Part shown: positions 17,177-25,743 of the stretch, one piece after another
Position numbering within the stretch: the stretch's first letter is position 1
Layout: each line of letters starts with the position of its first letter
Source: JBFWVD01 sp050246915
Lineage (GTDB): Bacteria; Actinomycetota; Acidimicrobiia; Acidimicrobiales; Ilumatobacteraceae
Direction: 5' to 3'
Length of the DNA: 64,000 nt
NCBI GenBank assembly: GCA_050246915.1
Contig: JBFWVD010000002.1
Coordinates: 1-64,000 of the forward strand
Made by a program: the position numbers and the translations under genes
The notes under the pieces: generated by a model
Told to the model about the DNA's origin: nothing
Databases searched by the model: none
The model's input: the letters and a program-made list of their open reading frames with translations, nothing else

Positions 17177-17331
17177 GGCTGTTCTTCCTTTGGTGGAGCC
17201 GGCGGTCGCCGGCGGATTGGTTGGGAAGTTGCGCTCCCGCACTCGGCTCGATGAGCCATGCACCACAACGCCATCGTCACCACATGAGCGTCACGGCAGC
17301 GGCGGCGCAGCGCGTTCGCGCGCAGAGTGGG
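17177..17331 (-). other. 155-bp intergenic region upstream of the DUF4331 gene
   Basis: It should hold the promoter and leader of the DUF4331-TPR-NicO trio. I see a small hairpin (GCCGGCG-GT-CGCCGGC, 17198-17213) in the presumed leader and the AAGGAAG ribosome site near 17185, but no convincing -10 box and no gene. Confidence 0.4.
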
Positions 17332-18345
17332 TCAGCGTCTGGCGACCGCGACGACGACCCACTGGTCGCCGAGGGGAGCGAGGGCCAATGTGAAGGGGTT
17401 CGGACCGGTCATGTCCACGACTCGTACCCAGGCGGACGCATCGGATCCGAACGCAGTGGTGATGGGGGAGGGATCAGGGAAGGCGTCGATCGTCTTGACG
17501 CTGCCGGCGGTGTAGGTACCCGAGCCCCCGCACAACTCCTGAGCGACCGAGGGCTGGCCGAGCAGGCTGCCCTCGTACTGCCCGGACACCGTGCACTTCT
17601 CGCGGGCGGCGACCCAGGCGCTGGCCGCGGGGGCGAGGGCCTCGGTCGTTGGGAGCACGGCCACCGACTCACTGCGATCGAGAGCGACGTGCCACGAGCC
17701 GTCTTCCGAGCCTGCTTGCCAGGTGACGATGGCGCGGGCCGGGACGAACCCGACGATCTCATCGAGCTGGGGTTCCAACGTCACGTCGGTGACGATGCGA
17801 TCACTGTTCGACTCGGTGACCGTGTAGCTCAGGTAGACCGGGAGCTGATCGTGCGACGTCATCCACGCCTGCGCCGATCCGAACTGCGTGCGGTCGGCGA
17901 GGCTCAGGAGCCCGAACGATCTCTCCGCGTCGCCGGCGATCTCGGCATCCAAGAACTGGGTCACCGCATCGCGGGCCGATGGTGCGCCGCTGGCTGCCGC
18001 TGCTGGATCGTTGAGGCTGGGAATGGTCACTGCACTGGGTGCCTCGGCCGCCGCTGGGATGGGTGGCGCAACGTGCGTCGAGGTCGAGCTGCTCGATCCA
18101 TTTGCTCGGGTCACCATCACGGTCCCGATCACAGCGGTCACCGTGGCCGCGACGACCACAGCGCGCCCGCCCCGACGCGACAGCCAACCCGTGGAGGTCG
18201 CTTGGTCGTGCGCGTGCCCATGATCGGAACCGTGATCGTGCCCATGCGGGTGGTCGTGATCGTGGCCGTGCGGGTGGTCGTGATCGTGGCCGTGCGGGTG
18301 GTCGTGATCGTGGCCGGGGCGGCGATGCAGCTCTGTGGTGCGCAT
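17332..18345 (-). CDS. Single-pass membrane protein with cytoplasmic His-rich tail
   Basis: 337 residues of unrecognised family. Residues 12-47 are a His/Asp/Gly tail built from three repeats of GHDHDHPH plus a degenerate end. Basic residues (SRRGGR) precede one TM helix (62-79), so the positive-inside rule puts the His tail in the cytoplasm. A Thr/Ser/Ala linker (about 80-120) leads to an external domain (about 121-337) with two Cys (in EKCTVSG and QELCGG) that could form a disulfide. The His tail should bind Ni, Co, Zn or Cu. It lies 155 bp upstream of the DUF4331 gene on the same strand. Function unknown; a metal sensor, buffer or anchoring factor is possible. Confidence 0.75.
   Translation of the reverse strand: MRTTELHRRPGHDHDHPHGHDHDHPHGHDHDHPHGHDHGSDHGHAHDQATSTGWLSRRGGRAVVVAATVTAVIGTVMVTRANGSSSSTSTHVAPPIPAAAEAPSAVTIPSLNDPAAAASGAPSARDAVTQFLDAEIAGDAERSFGLLSLADRTQFGSAQAWMTSHDQLPVYLSYTVTESNSDRIVTDVTLEPQLDEIVGFVPARAIVTWQAGSEDGSWHVALDRSESVAVLPTTEALAPAASAWVAAREKCTVSGQYEGSLLGQPSVAQELCGGSGTYTAGSVKTIDAFPDPSPITTAFGSDASAWVRVVDMTGPNPFTLALAPLGDQWVVVAVARR
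18244..18315 (-). repeat. Three tandem 24-bp repeats encoding GHDHDHPH
   Basis: Units 18244-18267, 18268-18291 and 18292-18315 are identical except for the first base (A versus G). Each encodes eight residues of the His-rich tail. Whole-codon units let the copy number change without a frameshift. Confidence 0.9.
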
Positions 18346-18451
18346 GCCGGGGATTCGTGGGTCCGGGCGAATCGGATTTTCGTAGCGCGGAGAGCCCTCG
18401 GTGATCCGGGTCGGCCGTGTGCGTTCCAGGTTGCGAACTCAGGCGACGGCG

Positions 18452-18853
18452 TCAGGGGGCGAGCGCTGGGAACGCCGTGTTGCGGGCGATCAGGAATGCC
18501 AGGGCGCTGACGATGCCCATGCCCGCGATGGTCTGTGTCAAGTAAAGTTGACGTCTCGGCGCCGGTCGGAGAGACGGGATGCACCACATCGCCCAGAGCA
18601 CGAGCAGCACCGGTGCGGCTGTGATCACGAACGCGTTGAACGACAGGGCGCGGTCGATGTCGCCTTGTACGAGTGCGTGGACGGCGCGCGTGGCTCCGCA
18701 CAACGGACACCACCAGCCGGTCAACCCGTGGAACGGGCATGGCGGGGAGAGCCTGGTGCGGTTGGGATCGACGGTGGCGAGTGTCACCGCGCCCACCAGC
18801 GCGGCCCCAGCGACGGCCAGCGGTGCCGGTGCGAGTCGTGCCTGCTCAGTCAC
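18452..18853 (-). CDS. DUF2752 membrane protein
   Basis: 133 residues with a GTG start at 18853. The DUF2752 signature is present as CPFHGLTGWWCPLCGATRA (39-57), with C39, C49 and C52 conserved, followed by two hydrophobic segments (about 74-96 and 108-125). The function of the family is unknown; the Cys pairs suggest a metal or redox site at the membrane face. The very long open frame on this strand up to 20185 is antisense to the ABC-F gene and not coding. It may be the first gene of the minus-strand metal block. Confidence 0.75.
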   Translation of the reverse strand: MTEQARLAPAPLAVAGAALVGAVTLATVDPNRTRLSPPCPFHGLTGWWCPLCGATRAVHALVQGDIDRALSFNAFVITAAPVLLVLWAMWCIPSLRPAPRRQLYLTQTIAGMGIVSALAFLIARNTAFPALAP

Positions 18854-18985
18854 GTCATGGAGTCTCGCGCCAGCGTCGATGCCATCGCTCGCGAACGCGG
18901 ACGAGTCGACGAGATGAGGGCGACAGTTCGATGACATGATCGATGTCGGTTGGCCGGGAGGCCCGCGCTCTGCGACCCTGTCCGG

Positions 18986-20593
18986 ATGCTCCAGGTGCAG
19001 TCGTTGTCCGTCGAGGTGGGTGGTCGCCTCGTTGTCGACGGCGCGACCTTCACCGTGAGGCCTGGTGACAAGGTCGGTCTCGTCGGTCGCAACGGTGCCG
19101 GCAAGACCAGCCTCATGAAGGTGCTCTCGGGGGCTGAGCGCCCCAAGAGTGGCAACGTCACCGTGGTCGGTGCTCTCGGATCTCTCTCGCAGGACCCTCG
19201 TATCACCGGCGACGAGGCACAGCGCACCGCGCTCAGCCACGTGTTGAGCGGGCGGGGGTTCGACGAGGCGACCGTGCGCATGGAGAAGTTGCGCCTCGCC
19301 GTCGAGGAGGACCCCAGCGAACGCAACGTCACCCGGTACACCAACGCCGAGGAGGAGTACCGCATGGCCGGCGGCTATGCCGCCGAGTCCGAGGTCCGCT
19401 CGTTGTGCGCCGGTCTCGGGCTCAAAGCCGATCGGGTCGATCTCCCTATCTCGGTGTTGTCCGGCGGTGAACGTCGGCGGGTGGAGCTCGCCCGCATCTT
19501 GTACGCCGGCTCCGATGTGTTGCTGCTCGACGAGCCGACCAACCATCTCGACGTCGATGCCAAGAACTGGATCATGAAGTTCCTGCGCACCTACAAAGGT
19601 GCGTTGGTGGTGATCAGCCACGATCTCGACCTGCTCGACGAGTCGATCACCCGGGTCTTCCATCTGGACCGGGCATTCGAGGATTCGTCGGGACACATCG
19701 TCGAGTACCGCGGTACCTACACGCAGTACGTGGCGGCGCGGGCCAAGGACGAAGAGCGCCTGGCCAAGCAGGCCGCTGCCCAGGCCAAGGAGATCAACCG
19801 CCTGCAGACCGTCGTCGATCGCTTCGGAGCCAAGGCGACGAAGGCGTCGATGGCTCACAGCGTCGAGAAGCGCATCGCCCGGCTCGAGGCGCAGCGCATC
19901 GACGCTCCCGAGCGTCAACGAACGTTGCGCGTGAAGTTGCCCGATCCGCCCCATTGCGGGCGCGTCGTGCTCGAGGTCGCCGACTTGGCCAAGGCGTACT
20001 CGGGCCCACCGGTTTTCGAGGACGTGAACTTCGGTCTCGAGCGCGGCGAGCGATTGCTGGTGCTCGGTCTCAACGGCGCGGGCAAGACATCGCTGCTGCG
20101 GATCCTGGCTGGGCAGAGCGAGGCCGACCTCGGAGAGTTCACCTTCGGCATGAACGTGTCGGCGGGGTATTTCGCCCAGGAGCACGAGACCATCGACGGC
20201 GATGCGACCTTGATCGACAACCTCCGTCGCAACGTCCAGGGCATGCCAGAGGCGCAGATGCGAGGGCTGCTCGGCATGTTCGGCATCTCGGGTGACAAGG
20301 TCTTCCAGGCCTCCGGCTCATTGTCCGGGGGCGAGAAGACCAAGCTCGCTTTGGCCATGTTGGTCGGTGGAAAGCACAACCTGCTGCTGCTCGACGAACC
20401 CACCAACAACCTCGATCCGCCATCGCGGACCGCCATCGCCGAGGCCTTGTCGGGATGGCCCGGAGCCATGGTCTTGGTGAGCCACGATCCGGAGTTCGTG
20501 CGAGCCCTTCAACCGCACCGGGTGCTCATGATGCCTGAGGGCCAAATCGATCATTGGTCCGATGATCTGCTCGACCTGGTGTCGCTGGCCTGA
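18986..20593 (+). CDS. ABC-F family ATPase
   Basis: 535 residues with two ABC modules and no membrane domain. Module 1 has Walker A GRNGAGKTS (34-42), LSGGERRR and LLDEPTNHLD. Module 2 has GLNGAGKTS, LSGGEKTK and LLDEPTNNLD. A charged linker of about 80 residues between them (LAKQAAAQAKEINRLQ...) is the ABC-F arm that reaches into the ribosome. Family members act on translation or confer ribosome-protection resistance; which one applies here is unclear. The second-module tail is short. The ATG at 18986 removes a non-conserved extension. Confidence 0.85.
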   Translation: MLQVQSLSVEVGGRLVVDGATFTVRPGDKVGLVGRNGAGKTSLMKVLSGAERPKSGNVTVVGALGSLSQDPRITGDEAQRTALSHVLSGRGFDEATVRMEKLRLAVEEDPSERNVTRYTNAEEEYRMAGGYAAESEVRSLCAGLGLKADRVDLPISVLSGGERRRVELARILYAGSDVLLLDEPTNHLDVDAKNWIMKFLRTYKGALVVISHDLDLLDESITRVFHLDRAFEDSSGHIVEYRGTYTQYVAARAKDEERLAKQAAAQAKEINRLQTVVDRFGAKATKASMAHSVEKRIARLEAQRIDAPERQRTLRVKLPDPPHCGRVVLEVADLAKAYSGPPVFEDVNFGLERGERLLVLGLNGAGKTSLLRILAGQSEADLGEFTFGMNVSAGYFAQEHETIDGDATLIDNLRRNVQGMPEAQMRGLLGMFGISGDKVFQASGSLSGGEKTKLALAMLVGGKHNLLLLDEPTNNLDPPSRTAIAEALSGWPGAMVLVSHDPEFVRALQPHRVLMMPEGQIDHWSDDLLDLVSLA

Positions 20594-20599
20594 CCCTCA

Positions 20600-20677
20600 T
20601 GAGCCGAGGAAGCGGAGCGGACTCGGCGAATCAGACTCGGTGAGCCGAGGAAGCGGAGCGGACTCGGCGAATCAGAC
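20600..20677 (+). repeat. Two 37-bp direct repeats between ABC-F and marC genes
   Basis: Identical 37-bp copies at 20600-20636 and 20641-20677 (beginning TGAGCCGAGGAAGCGGAGCG) are separated by 4 nt, starting 6 nt after the ABC-F stop. A diverged relative occurs near 32822-32862. They look like a dispersed intergenic element. Confidence 0.85.
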
Positions 20678-20727
20678 ACAGCCGCTGCTGTCGTGACCGT
20701 CGGTGCGATTCGGTAAGGATCACGGCC

Positions 20728-21342
20728 ATGGATTGGCGGTTCGTCGGTGAAGTCCTCGTGACCTTGATGGTCATCATGGATCCGCCTGGCGCCGTCCCGG
20801 TGTTCCTCGCCGTCACGCACGGACTCGATGAAGCCGAGCGCCGACGCGCCGCGTTCTTGGCAGTCGTCACCGCGTTCAGCGTGATCTTGCTGTTCGCCAT
20901 CGGTGGCAAGCAGGTCCTCAACTACCTCCACGTGACGGTGCCGGCGTTGCAGACTGCCGGCGGGTTGCTGTTGCTGCTGGTCGCACTGCAGTTGCTCCAG
21001 GGCGGGGACGTGATCCCCAAGGGCGACGTCGACGAGATGCGCAGGACCTCGATCGGCATGGTCCCGCTCGGCACGCCGCTGCTCGCTGGTCCGGGTGCGA
21101 TCGTTGCCACCATCGTGTTCGTCGAACGAGCCGACGGTGCCGCCGATTGGTTCGCCATGGCGTTGGGAATTGCCGGCGTGCACGTGGTGTTGTTCCTCGC
21201 CATGCGGTTCAGCGAACTGGTGCTGCGCGTCATCAAGGACACCGGGGTGCTGCTGGTGACGCGCGTCGCCGGCATCTTGCTGTCGGCGATCGCCGTGCAG
21301 ATGATGGCCGACGGTGTCAGGGCCCTCGACCTGACCAACTAG
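20728..21342 (+). CDS. MarC family (UPF0056) membrane protein
   Basis: 204 residues with six hydrophobic helices. The family pattern includes MDPPGAVPVFLA (17-28) and MVPLGTPLLAGPGAI. The function of MarC proteins is not settled; an early link to multidrug resistance was withdrawn, and small-metabolite export is suggested. AAGGA lies 8 nt before the ATG at 20728. It is convergent with the fumarase gene. Confidence 0.85.
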   Translation: MDWRFVGEVLVTLMVIMDPPGAVPVFLAVTHGLDEAERRRAAFLAVVTAFSVILLFAIGGKQVLNYLHVTVPALQTAGGLLLLLVALQLLQGGDVIPKGDVDEMRRTSIGMVPLGTPLLAGPGAIVATIVFVERADGAADWFAMALGIAGVHVVLFLAMRFSELVLRVIKDTGVLLVTRVAGILLSAIAVQMMADGVRALDLTN

Positions 21343-21431
21343 CTGTTCGGCGCAAGATGCTTCCGGCTCGGCGCCGTGATCTCCTCGCGAGCTTCTGTGC
21401 ACGACAAGGTACGGCCCAGGGACCTTTTCGT

Positions 21432-21513
21432 ACCGAGAAGCTCGTGAGTGGGGTGAGGAGAGGGGCGGGAAGCTGGCGCGGCGGGAAGCTGGAGGACCGA
21501 GAAGCTGGAGGGG
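21432..21513 (+). repeat. Imperfect GAAGCTGG-type repeats in the marC-fum gap
   Basis: The 208-bp convergent gap (21343-21550) has no gene. It carries four imperfect copies of [A/G]CCGAGAAGCT or GGCGGGAAGCTGG around 21432, 21466, 21480 and 21496, in purine-rich sequence. No clear terminator stem is visible. Confidence 0.5.
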
Positions 21514-21550
21514 AGGGAATTGGCGAGGCCTTCCCTGGCTCAGGAGGGGC

Positions 21551-23197
21551 TCAGTGGCGGACGGTGACGGGGGAGCCGGCTTGCTGGGCGACGAGATCGA
21601 AGAAGTCGTTGCCCTTGTCGTCCACCACGATGAACGCCGGGAAGTCCTCGACCTCGATCTTCCACACTGCTTCCATGCCCAGCTCGGGGTACTCCAGCAC
21701 CTCGACCTTGCGGATGCAGTCCTGGGCCAATCGAGCCGCAGGCCCGCCGATGGAGCCGAGGTAGAACCCGCCATGCGCGTTGCAGGCATCGGTGACCGCT
21801 CGCGAACGGTTGCCCTTGGCCAACATCACGTAGCTGCCGCCGGCAGCCTGGAACCGTTCGACGTAGGAATCCATACGTCCTGCCGTGGTGGGACCGAACG
21901 AGCCCGATGCGTAGCCCTCTGGCGTCTTGGCCGGGCCGGCGTAGTACACGCAGTGGTCCTTGAGGTATTGCGGCATCGGCTCACCCGCATCGAGTCGCTC
22001 GGCGATCTTGGCGTGGGCGATGTCCCGGGCCACGACCATCGGCCCGGTGAGCATCACGCGCGTCTTCACCGGGTACTTCGTCAGCTCGGCGCGGATCTCG
22101 CTCATCGGACGGTTGAGGTCGATGTGGACAACGGTCTCGTCGAGATGCTCATCGGTGGTCTCGGGCAGGAAGTGAGCGGGATCGGTCTCGAGTTGCTCGA
22201 GGAACACGCCGTCACGGGTGATCTTGCCCACGGCCTGACGATCGGCCGAGCAACTGACCGCGATGGCCACCGGGCACGACGCGCCGTGACGGGGTAGGCG
22301 GATGATGCGCACGTCGTGGCAGAAGTACTTGCCGCCGAACTGCGCGCCGATGCCGGTCTTCCACGACAGCTCGAGCACCTTCTGCTCGAGCTCGACATCT
22401 CGGAACCCCCGGCCGAGCTCGTTGCCCGACGTGGGGAGCGTGTCGAGATAGCGAGCCGACGCCAGCTTGGCGGTCTTGAGGGCGTACTCCGCTGACGTGC
22501 CGCCGATGACGATGGCCAAGTGGTACGGGGGGCAGGCCGCCGTGCCGAGCGTCTTGATCTTCTCGTTCACGAACTTCAGCAGCGAGGCCTCATTGAGCAG
22601 TGCCTTGGTCTCCTGGAACAGGTAGCTCTTGTTGGCCGATCCGCCGCCCTTGGCCATGAACAAGAACTTGTAGGCATCACCATCGACCGCGGCGATCTCG
22701 ATCTCCGCCGGGAGGTTGTTGCCGGTGTTGACCTCGCGGTACATGTCGAGCGCGGCCATCTGCGAGTAACGCAGATTGGAGATCTGGTAGGTGTTGAACA
22801 CGCCGCGGGCAATCGCTTCCTCGTCGCCGCCCTCTGTCAACACGAATTGACCCTTCTTCGCCTTCACGATGGCGGTGCCGGTGTCTTGGCACATGGGCAG
22901 CACACCGCCAGCGGCGATGTTGGCGTTCTTGAGCAGATCGAGGGCAACGAAGCGATCGTTGCCCGATGCCTCGGGATCGGTGAGGATCTTGGCCAGTTGG
23001 CCGAGATGGCCGGGCCGCAGGAAATGGGCGATGTCGTGCATCGCTTCCTGGGTGAGGCGGGTGATCGCCTCCGGCGCCACGGTGAGGAAGCTCTTGCCAG
23101 CGACGTCGATGGTGCCGACACCCTCGGTGGTGACAAGGCGATAGGGCGTGTCGTCGTGCCCGAGCGGGAGGATCTCCTGGAACGCGAACTCAGTCAT
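21551..23197 (-). CDS. fumA: Class I (Fe-S) fumarate hydratase
   Basis: A 548-residue [4Fe-4S] hydro-lyase interconverting fumarate and malate in the TCA cycle. The length matches the single-chain FumA/FumB type with fused alpha and beta parts. Cluster Cys candidates include the one in LPMCQDTGTA, another in TAACPPYHLA and one in ASCPVAIAVSCS. The C-terminal beta domain holds AGPAKTPEGYASGSFGPTTA (quoted to 20). The ATG at 23197 has TACCGT 7 nt upstream. It is separate from the GGDEF gene just upstream (gap 20 bp). Confidence 0.92.
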   Translation of the reverse strand: MTEFAFQEILPLGHDDTPYRLVTTEGVGTIDVAGKSFLTVAPEAITRLTQEAMHDIAHFLRPGHLGQLAKILTDPEASGNDRFVALDLLKNANIAAGGVLPMCQDTGTAIVKAKKGQFVLTEGGDEEAIARGVFNTYQISNLRYSQMAALDMYREVNTGNNLPAEIEIAAVDGDAYKFLFMAKGGGSANKSYLFQETKALLNEASLLKFVNEKIKTLGTAACPPYHLAIVIGGTSAEYALKTAKLASARYLDTLPTSGNELGRGFRDVELEQKVLELSWKTGIGAQFGGKYFCHDVRIIRLPRHGASCPVAIAVSCSADRQAVGKITRDGVFLEQLETDPAHFLPETTDEHLDETVVHIDLNRPMSEIRAELTKYPVKTRVMLTGPMVVARDIAHAKIAERLDAGEPMPQYLKDHCVYYAGPAKTPEGYASGSFGPTTAGRMDSYVERFQAAGGSYVMLAKGNRSRAVTDACNAHGGFYLGSIGGPAARLAQDCIRKVEVLEYPELGMEAVWKIEVEDFPAFIVVDDKGNDFFDLVAQQAGSPVTVRH

Positions 23198-23204
23198 GGC
23201 CGAA

Positions 23205-23210
23205 ACGGTA
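23205..23210 (-). promoter_or_regulatory. -10 box for fumarase gene
   Basis: TACCGT on the minus strand, 7 nt before the ATG at 23197, in the 20-bp gap after the GGDEF gene. It points to independent transcription of the fumarase. Confidence 0.5.
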
Positions 23211-23217
23211 TCGGCCG

Positions 23218-24735
23218 TCAGCGACGCCACTTCCATCGCGACGGCTTCGGTCCTGGCCCGCTCCCGGGATCGATGGGGGCATCGTCTGCAGCGTCGGACT
23301 CGTCCACGGTCGCGGTGGTCCCGTCCGACCTGGGTCCGGCGGTCACCTCCGTGCTGGGCTCGGTCGGCTCGGCTGTTTCACCCATGACGTTCCCGATCGG
23401 CTCGATGGCCACAGCTCGATCGCCGGCGTACACGATGCGATCACGCCCGGCGCCCTTGGCCTCATACAAGGCGGCGTCGGCCGCCGCGATCAACTCGTCG
23501 GCCTCGACCCCGTGGTCGGGCGCGGCCGATACACCGATCGACACCGTTTGACGCCAATCGGGTGGGAGCACTTCGATGCATGCCAACGGCACGTGCTCGC
23601 TGAGTCGATCGGCGAGCGCGGCGGCTCCGAGCAGATCGGTGGCCGGAGCCACGATGATGAACTCCTCGCCGCCGAAGCGGACTGCCTCGTCGTAGGGACG
23701 GATGGCTTCACCGATGGCCTTTGCCGTCGCCACCAACACGTCGTCACCCACGCTGTGACCGAGCAGATCGTTCACCTTCTTGAAGTGATCGAGGTCCATG
23801 ATCACCAGCGCCAGAGGCTCGTTCATGCGCTTGGTTCGCGCCAGGCCGGCGGTGAGGGCGCGCTCGAGGCGGCGGCGGTTGCCCAAGCCGGTGAGTGGAT
23901 CGGTGTCGCGTTCGTGTTCGAGCCGGCGCGTGTCGGCGATGCGGTCGAGGGCCACGAGCAGATGGCTGATGACGTTGGCGACCGACTCGGTCGTCGAATC
24001 GTCCAGTGAGCGCGAGAAGCGGACGCGCACCTGGACGCCGCCTTCGATCAGCGTGTGGATGGGATGCTCGAGTCCGTTGTCGTCCCAGTAGCCAGCACGG
24101 GTGTTGTGCACCGGCCCGAGAGCCGGATGATCTGCGGTCAGTTCGGCGGCCAGTGCGCCGGGCAGGTTCGCGAGTTCGCGTGTGAGCTCATCGATCGCTC
24201 CGATCGGATCGGAAGCGGGCACGGTCCCGGCGAGACGTGACGCCGATTCCGCAGCCGCCCGTCGGCGCAGCACTTCGGCGGCGTGCACCGTCGAGAGTCC
24301 TTGGCTGATCTGGTGGGCCACCGAGATCCACATCGAACCCTCGGGCAGTTCGGCGCGCAGTGGACCGATGAGGAGTCGACCCACGGTGGTGCCATCGAGA
24401 TCGATGGGTCGATCGGCGCGCGCCGTGAGGGCGATGGGTCGCAGCCCGCAGTCGAAGGCCACGAGGCCCTCGCCGAGATCGACCTCGATGATGCAACCCT
24501 CCACAGGGAGGAACTGGCAGATGACGTCACAAGCCAGCTGCAGGTACGACGCGACATCGATCTGTGCGCCGGCCAGCTTGGCCAACTCGAGCAGACACGA
24601 GGTCTCGAGCAATCGCACCAAGATGAGTCGTTCGGTGTCGGTCCAGTGCAGCTGATCGAGCGCGGTGGCGTTGAGCTCGTCGAGGCCGGTCAGCAGATCG
24701 GACAGCGAGTTGGGCGGGCCCATGTCGATGCTCAT
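23218..24735 (-). CDS. Soluble GGDEF protein with GAF-like sensor region
   Basis: 505 residues, no TM helix. The N-terminal about 290 residues look like a GAF-type sensor (ASYLQLACDVICQFLPVEGC and following), then a GGDEF domain (about 285-440) with GGEEF at 355-359 and an RPYD I-site five residues before it. Active diguanylate cyclase expected. A disordered acidic tail rich in E, T, S and D follows, ending in a basic RWKWRR. Its start overlaps the HDOD gene stop by 4 bp, so the two are coupled. Product c-di-GMP could connect to the first GGDEF protein at 9.8 kb. Confidence 0.88.
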   Translation of the reverse strand: MSIDMGPPNSLSDLLTGLDELNATALDQLHWTDTERLILVRLLETSCLLELAKLAGAQIDVASYLQLACDVICQFLPVEGCIIEVDLGEGLVAFDCGLRPIALTARADRPIDLDGTTVGRLLIGPLRAELPEGSMWISVAHQISQGLSTVHAAEVLRRRAAAESASRLAGTVPASDPIGAIDELTRELANLPGALAAELTADHPALGPVHNTRAGYWDDNGLEHPIHTLIEGGVQVRVRFSRSLDDSTTESVANVISHLLVALDRIADTRRLEHERDTDPLTGLGNRRRLERALTAGLARTKRMNEPLALVIMDLDHFKKVNDLLGHSVGDDVLVATAKAIGEAIRPYDEAVRFGGEEFIIVAPATDLLGAAALADRLSEHVPLACIEVLPPDWRQTVSIGVSAAPDHGVEADELIAAADAALYEAKGAGRDRIVYAGDRAVAIEPIGNVMGETAEPTEPSTEVTAGPRSDGTTATVDESDAADDAPIDPGSGPGPKPSRWKWRR

Positions 24736-25640
24736 GACGGTTCACCCCCCGGGCCGTCAACACTGGTGCCGGTGCCGAGGTCTGCAGCGGCGTTGGGGTC
24801 CGCACTGGTGTCGGGATCGGCGGCGGGGACCGGCCGGACGCTGAGCAGTCGGGCGATGTCGTGCAGCCGCGCTTCGACGCGGCGTTTGATCGATGGCAAG
24901 CGACCATGGCTTAGACGCACCATGGCCATCGCCGATTCGGGCTCGATCTCGGTGTGGTGGTTGGGATCGGCCTGCATCGACAAAGCGATGACCTCGGCGA
25001 CCCGAACGATGCGACCGACTTGATGATGCGGTTCATCAGCCCCGTGATGGCAGGCCACTGCTTCGATGAGCGCGGCAGGGAAGCACCAGTGCTCGAGCGT
25101 CGACGCGCCGATCATGGTGTGGCTGACACCGAACGCGTTGATCTCCGCCGACAGCACCCGTGCCATGGGCCCTTCGCGCTGGCATTCGGCCAGACGATCG
25201 GGGCTCTGCTGGAACAACAACAATGTCCCGACATCGTGCAACAGGCCGGCAGCATGGGCCTCAGCCGGAGGTACCGAGAGCTCTGATGCGATCGCACCGG
25301 CGCACACTGCGGTGACGAGACTGTGGCGCCAATGACCGGGAGGCCCGGTGGGACCCACGGCATCGAGCGACGCGACCGCGGCGGCCATGACCAACGAGGT
25401 GACGGTCTGCGAGCCGAGCAAGCTCATGGCGTGGGGAACCGAGGCGACCCGCCGTGGCGCGCCGTGTTGGATCGAGTTGGCGTGGCGCAGGACCCGCACC
25501 GTGAGGGCTGGATCGGCTTCGATGAGCCTGATCAGGCGCTCGAGGTCGATAGGACCGTGTTCGACCCCGGCCAGTAGGGCTGCGGCGACCGATGGCTGAG
25601 GGGTGAGCTCGATGAGCTCTCTCGTCTGTCGGCCGGGCAC
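24732..25640 (-). CDS. HDOD-domain signalling protein
   Basis: 302 residues, GTG start. The HDOD domain spans about 8-225 (ALTVRVLRHANSIQHG, AGLLHDVGTLLLF, GVSHTMIGASTLEHWCFP), with HD at 134-135 region. HDOD proteins lack the full HD phosphohydrolase site and act as signalling adaptors. A Pro/Ala/Asp-rich tail (about 265-302) is probably disordered. The stop overlaps the start of the GGDEF gene (ATGA), so the two proteins are made together and may form one input-output module. Confidence 0.82.
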   Translation of the reverse strand: MPGRQTRELIELTPQPSVAAALLAGVEHGPIDLERLIRLIEADPALTVRVLRHANSIQHGAPRRVASVPHAMSLLGSQTVTSLVMAAAVASLDAVGPTGPPGHWRHSLVTAVCAGAIASELSVPPAEAHAAGLLHDVGTLLLFQQSPDRLAECQREGPMARVLSAEINAFGVSHTMIGASTLEHWCFPAALIEAVACHHGADEPHHQVGRIVRVAEVIALSMQADPNHHTEIEPESAMAMVRLSHGRLPSIKRRVEARLHDIARLLSVRPVPAADPDTSADPNAAADLGTGTSVDGPGGEPS

Positions 25641-25666
25641 CGACTCCTATCGGCTGTTTCGGCTAG

Positions 25667-25705
25667 GTCGTTGAGCCGTGTCGTTGAGCCGTGTCGTTGA
25701 GCCTG
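25667..25705 (+). repeat. Three tandem 13-bp repeats
   Basis: GTCGTTGAGCCGT at 25667-25679 and 25680-25692, then GTCGTTGAGCCTG at 25693-25705. They lie in the 103-bp gap upstream of the HDOD gene, so they could affect its expression, but no factor is known. Confidence 0.8.
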
Positions 25706-25743
25706 GGCGATGACGGGCATGGGCCCGAGATGTGCCCTCGAGC

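Noticed and set aside
18854..20185. Very long minus-strand open frame continuing from the DUF2752 gene (577 codons)
   Set aside because: It is antisense to a well-conserved ABC-F gene and lacks family signals; only 18452-18853 is coding.
20600..20677. 37-bp repeats as a CRISPR
   Set aside because: Only two copies with a 4-nt gap; no spacers and no cas genes.
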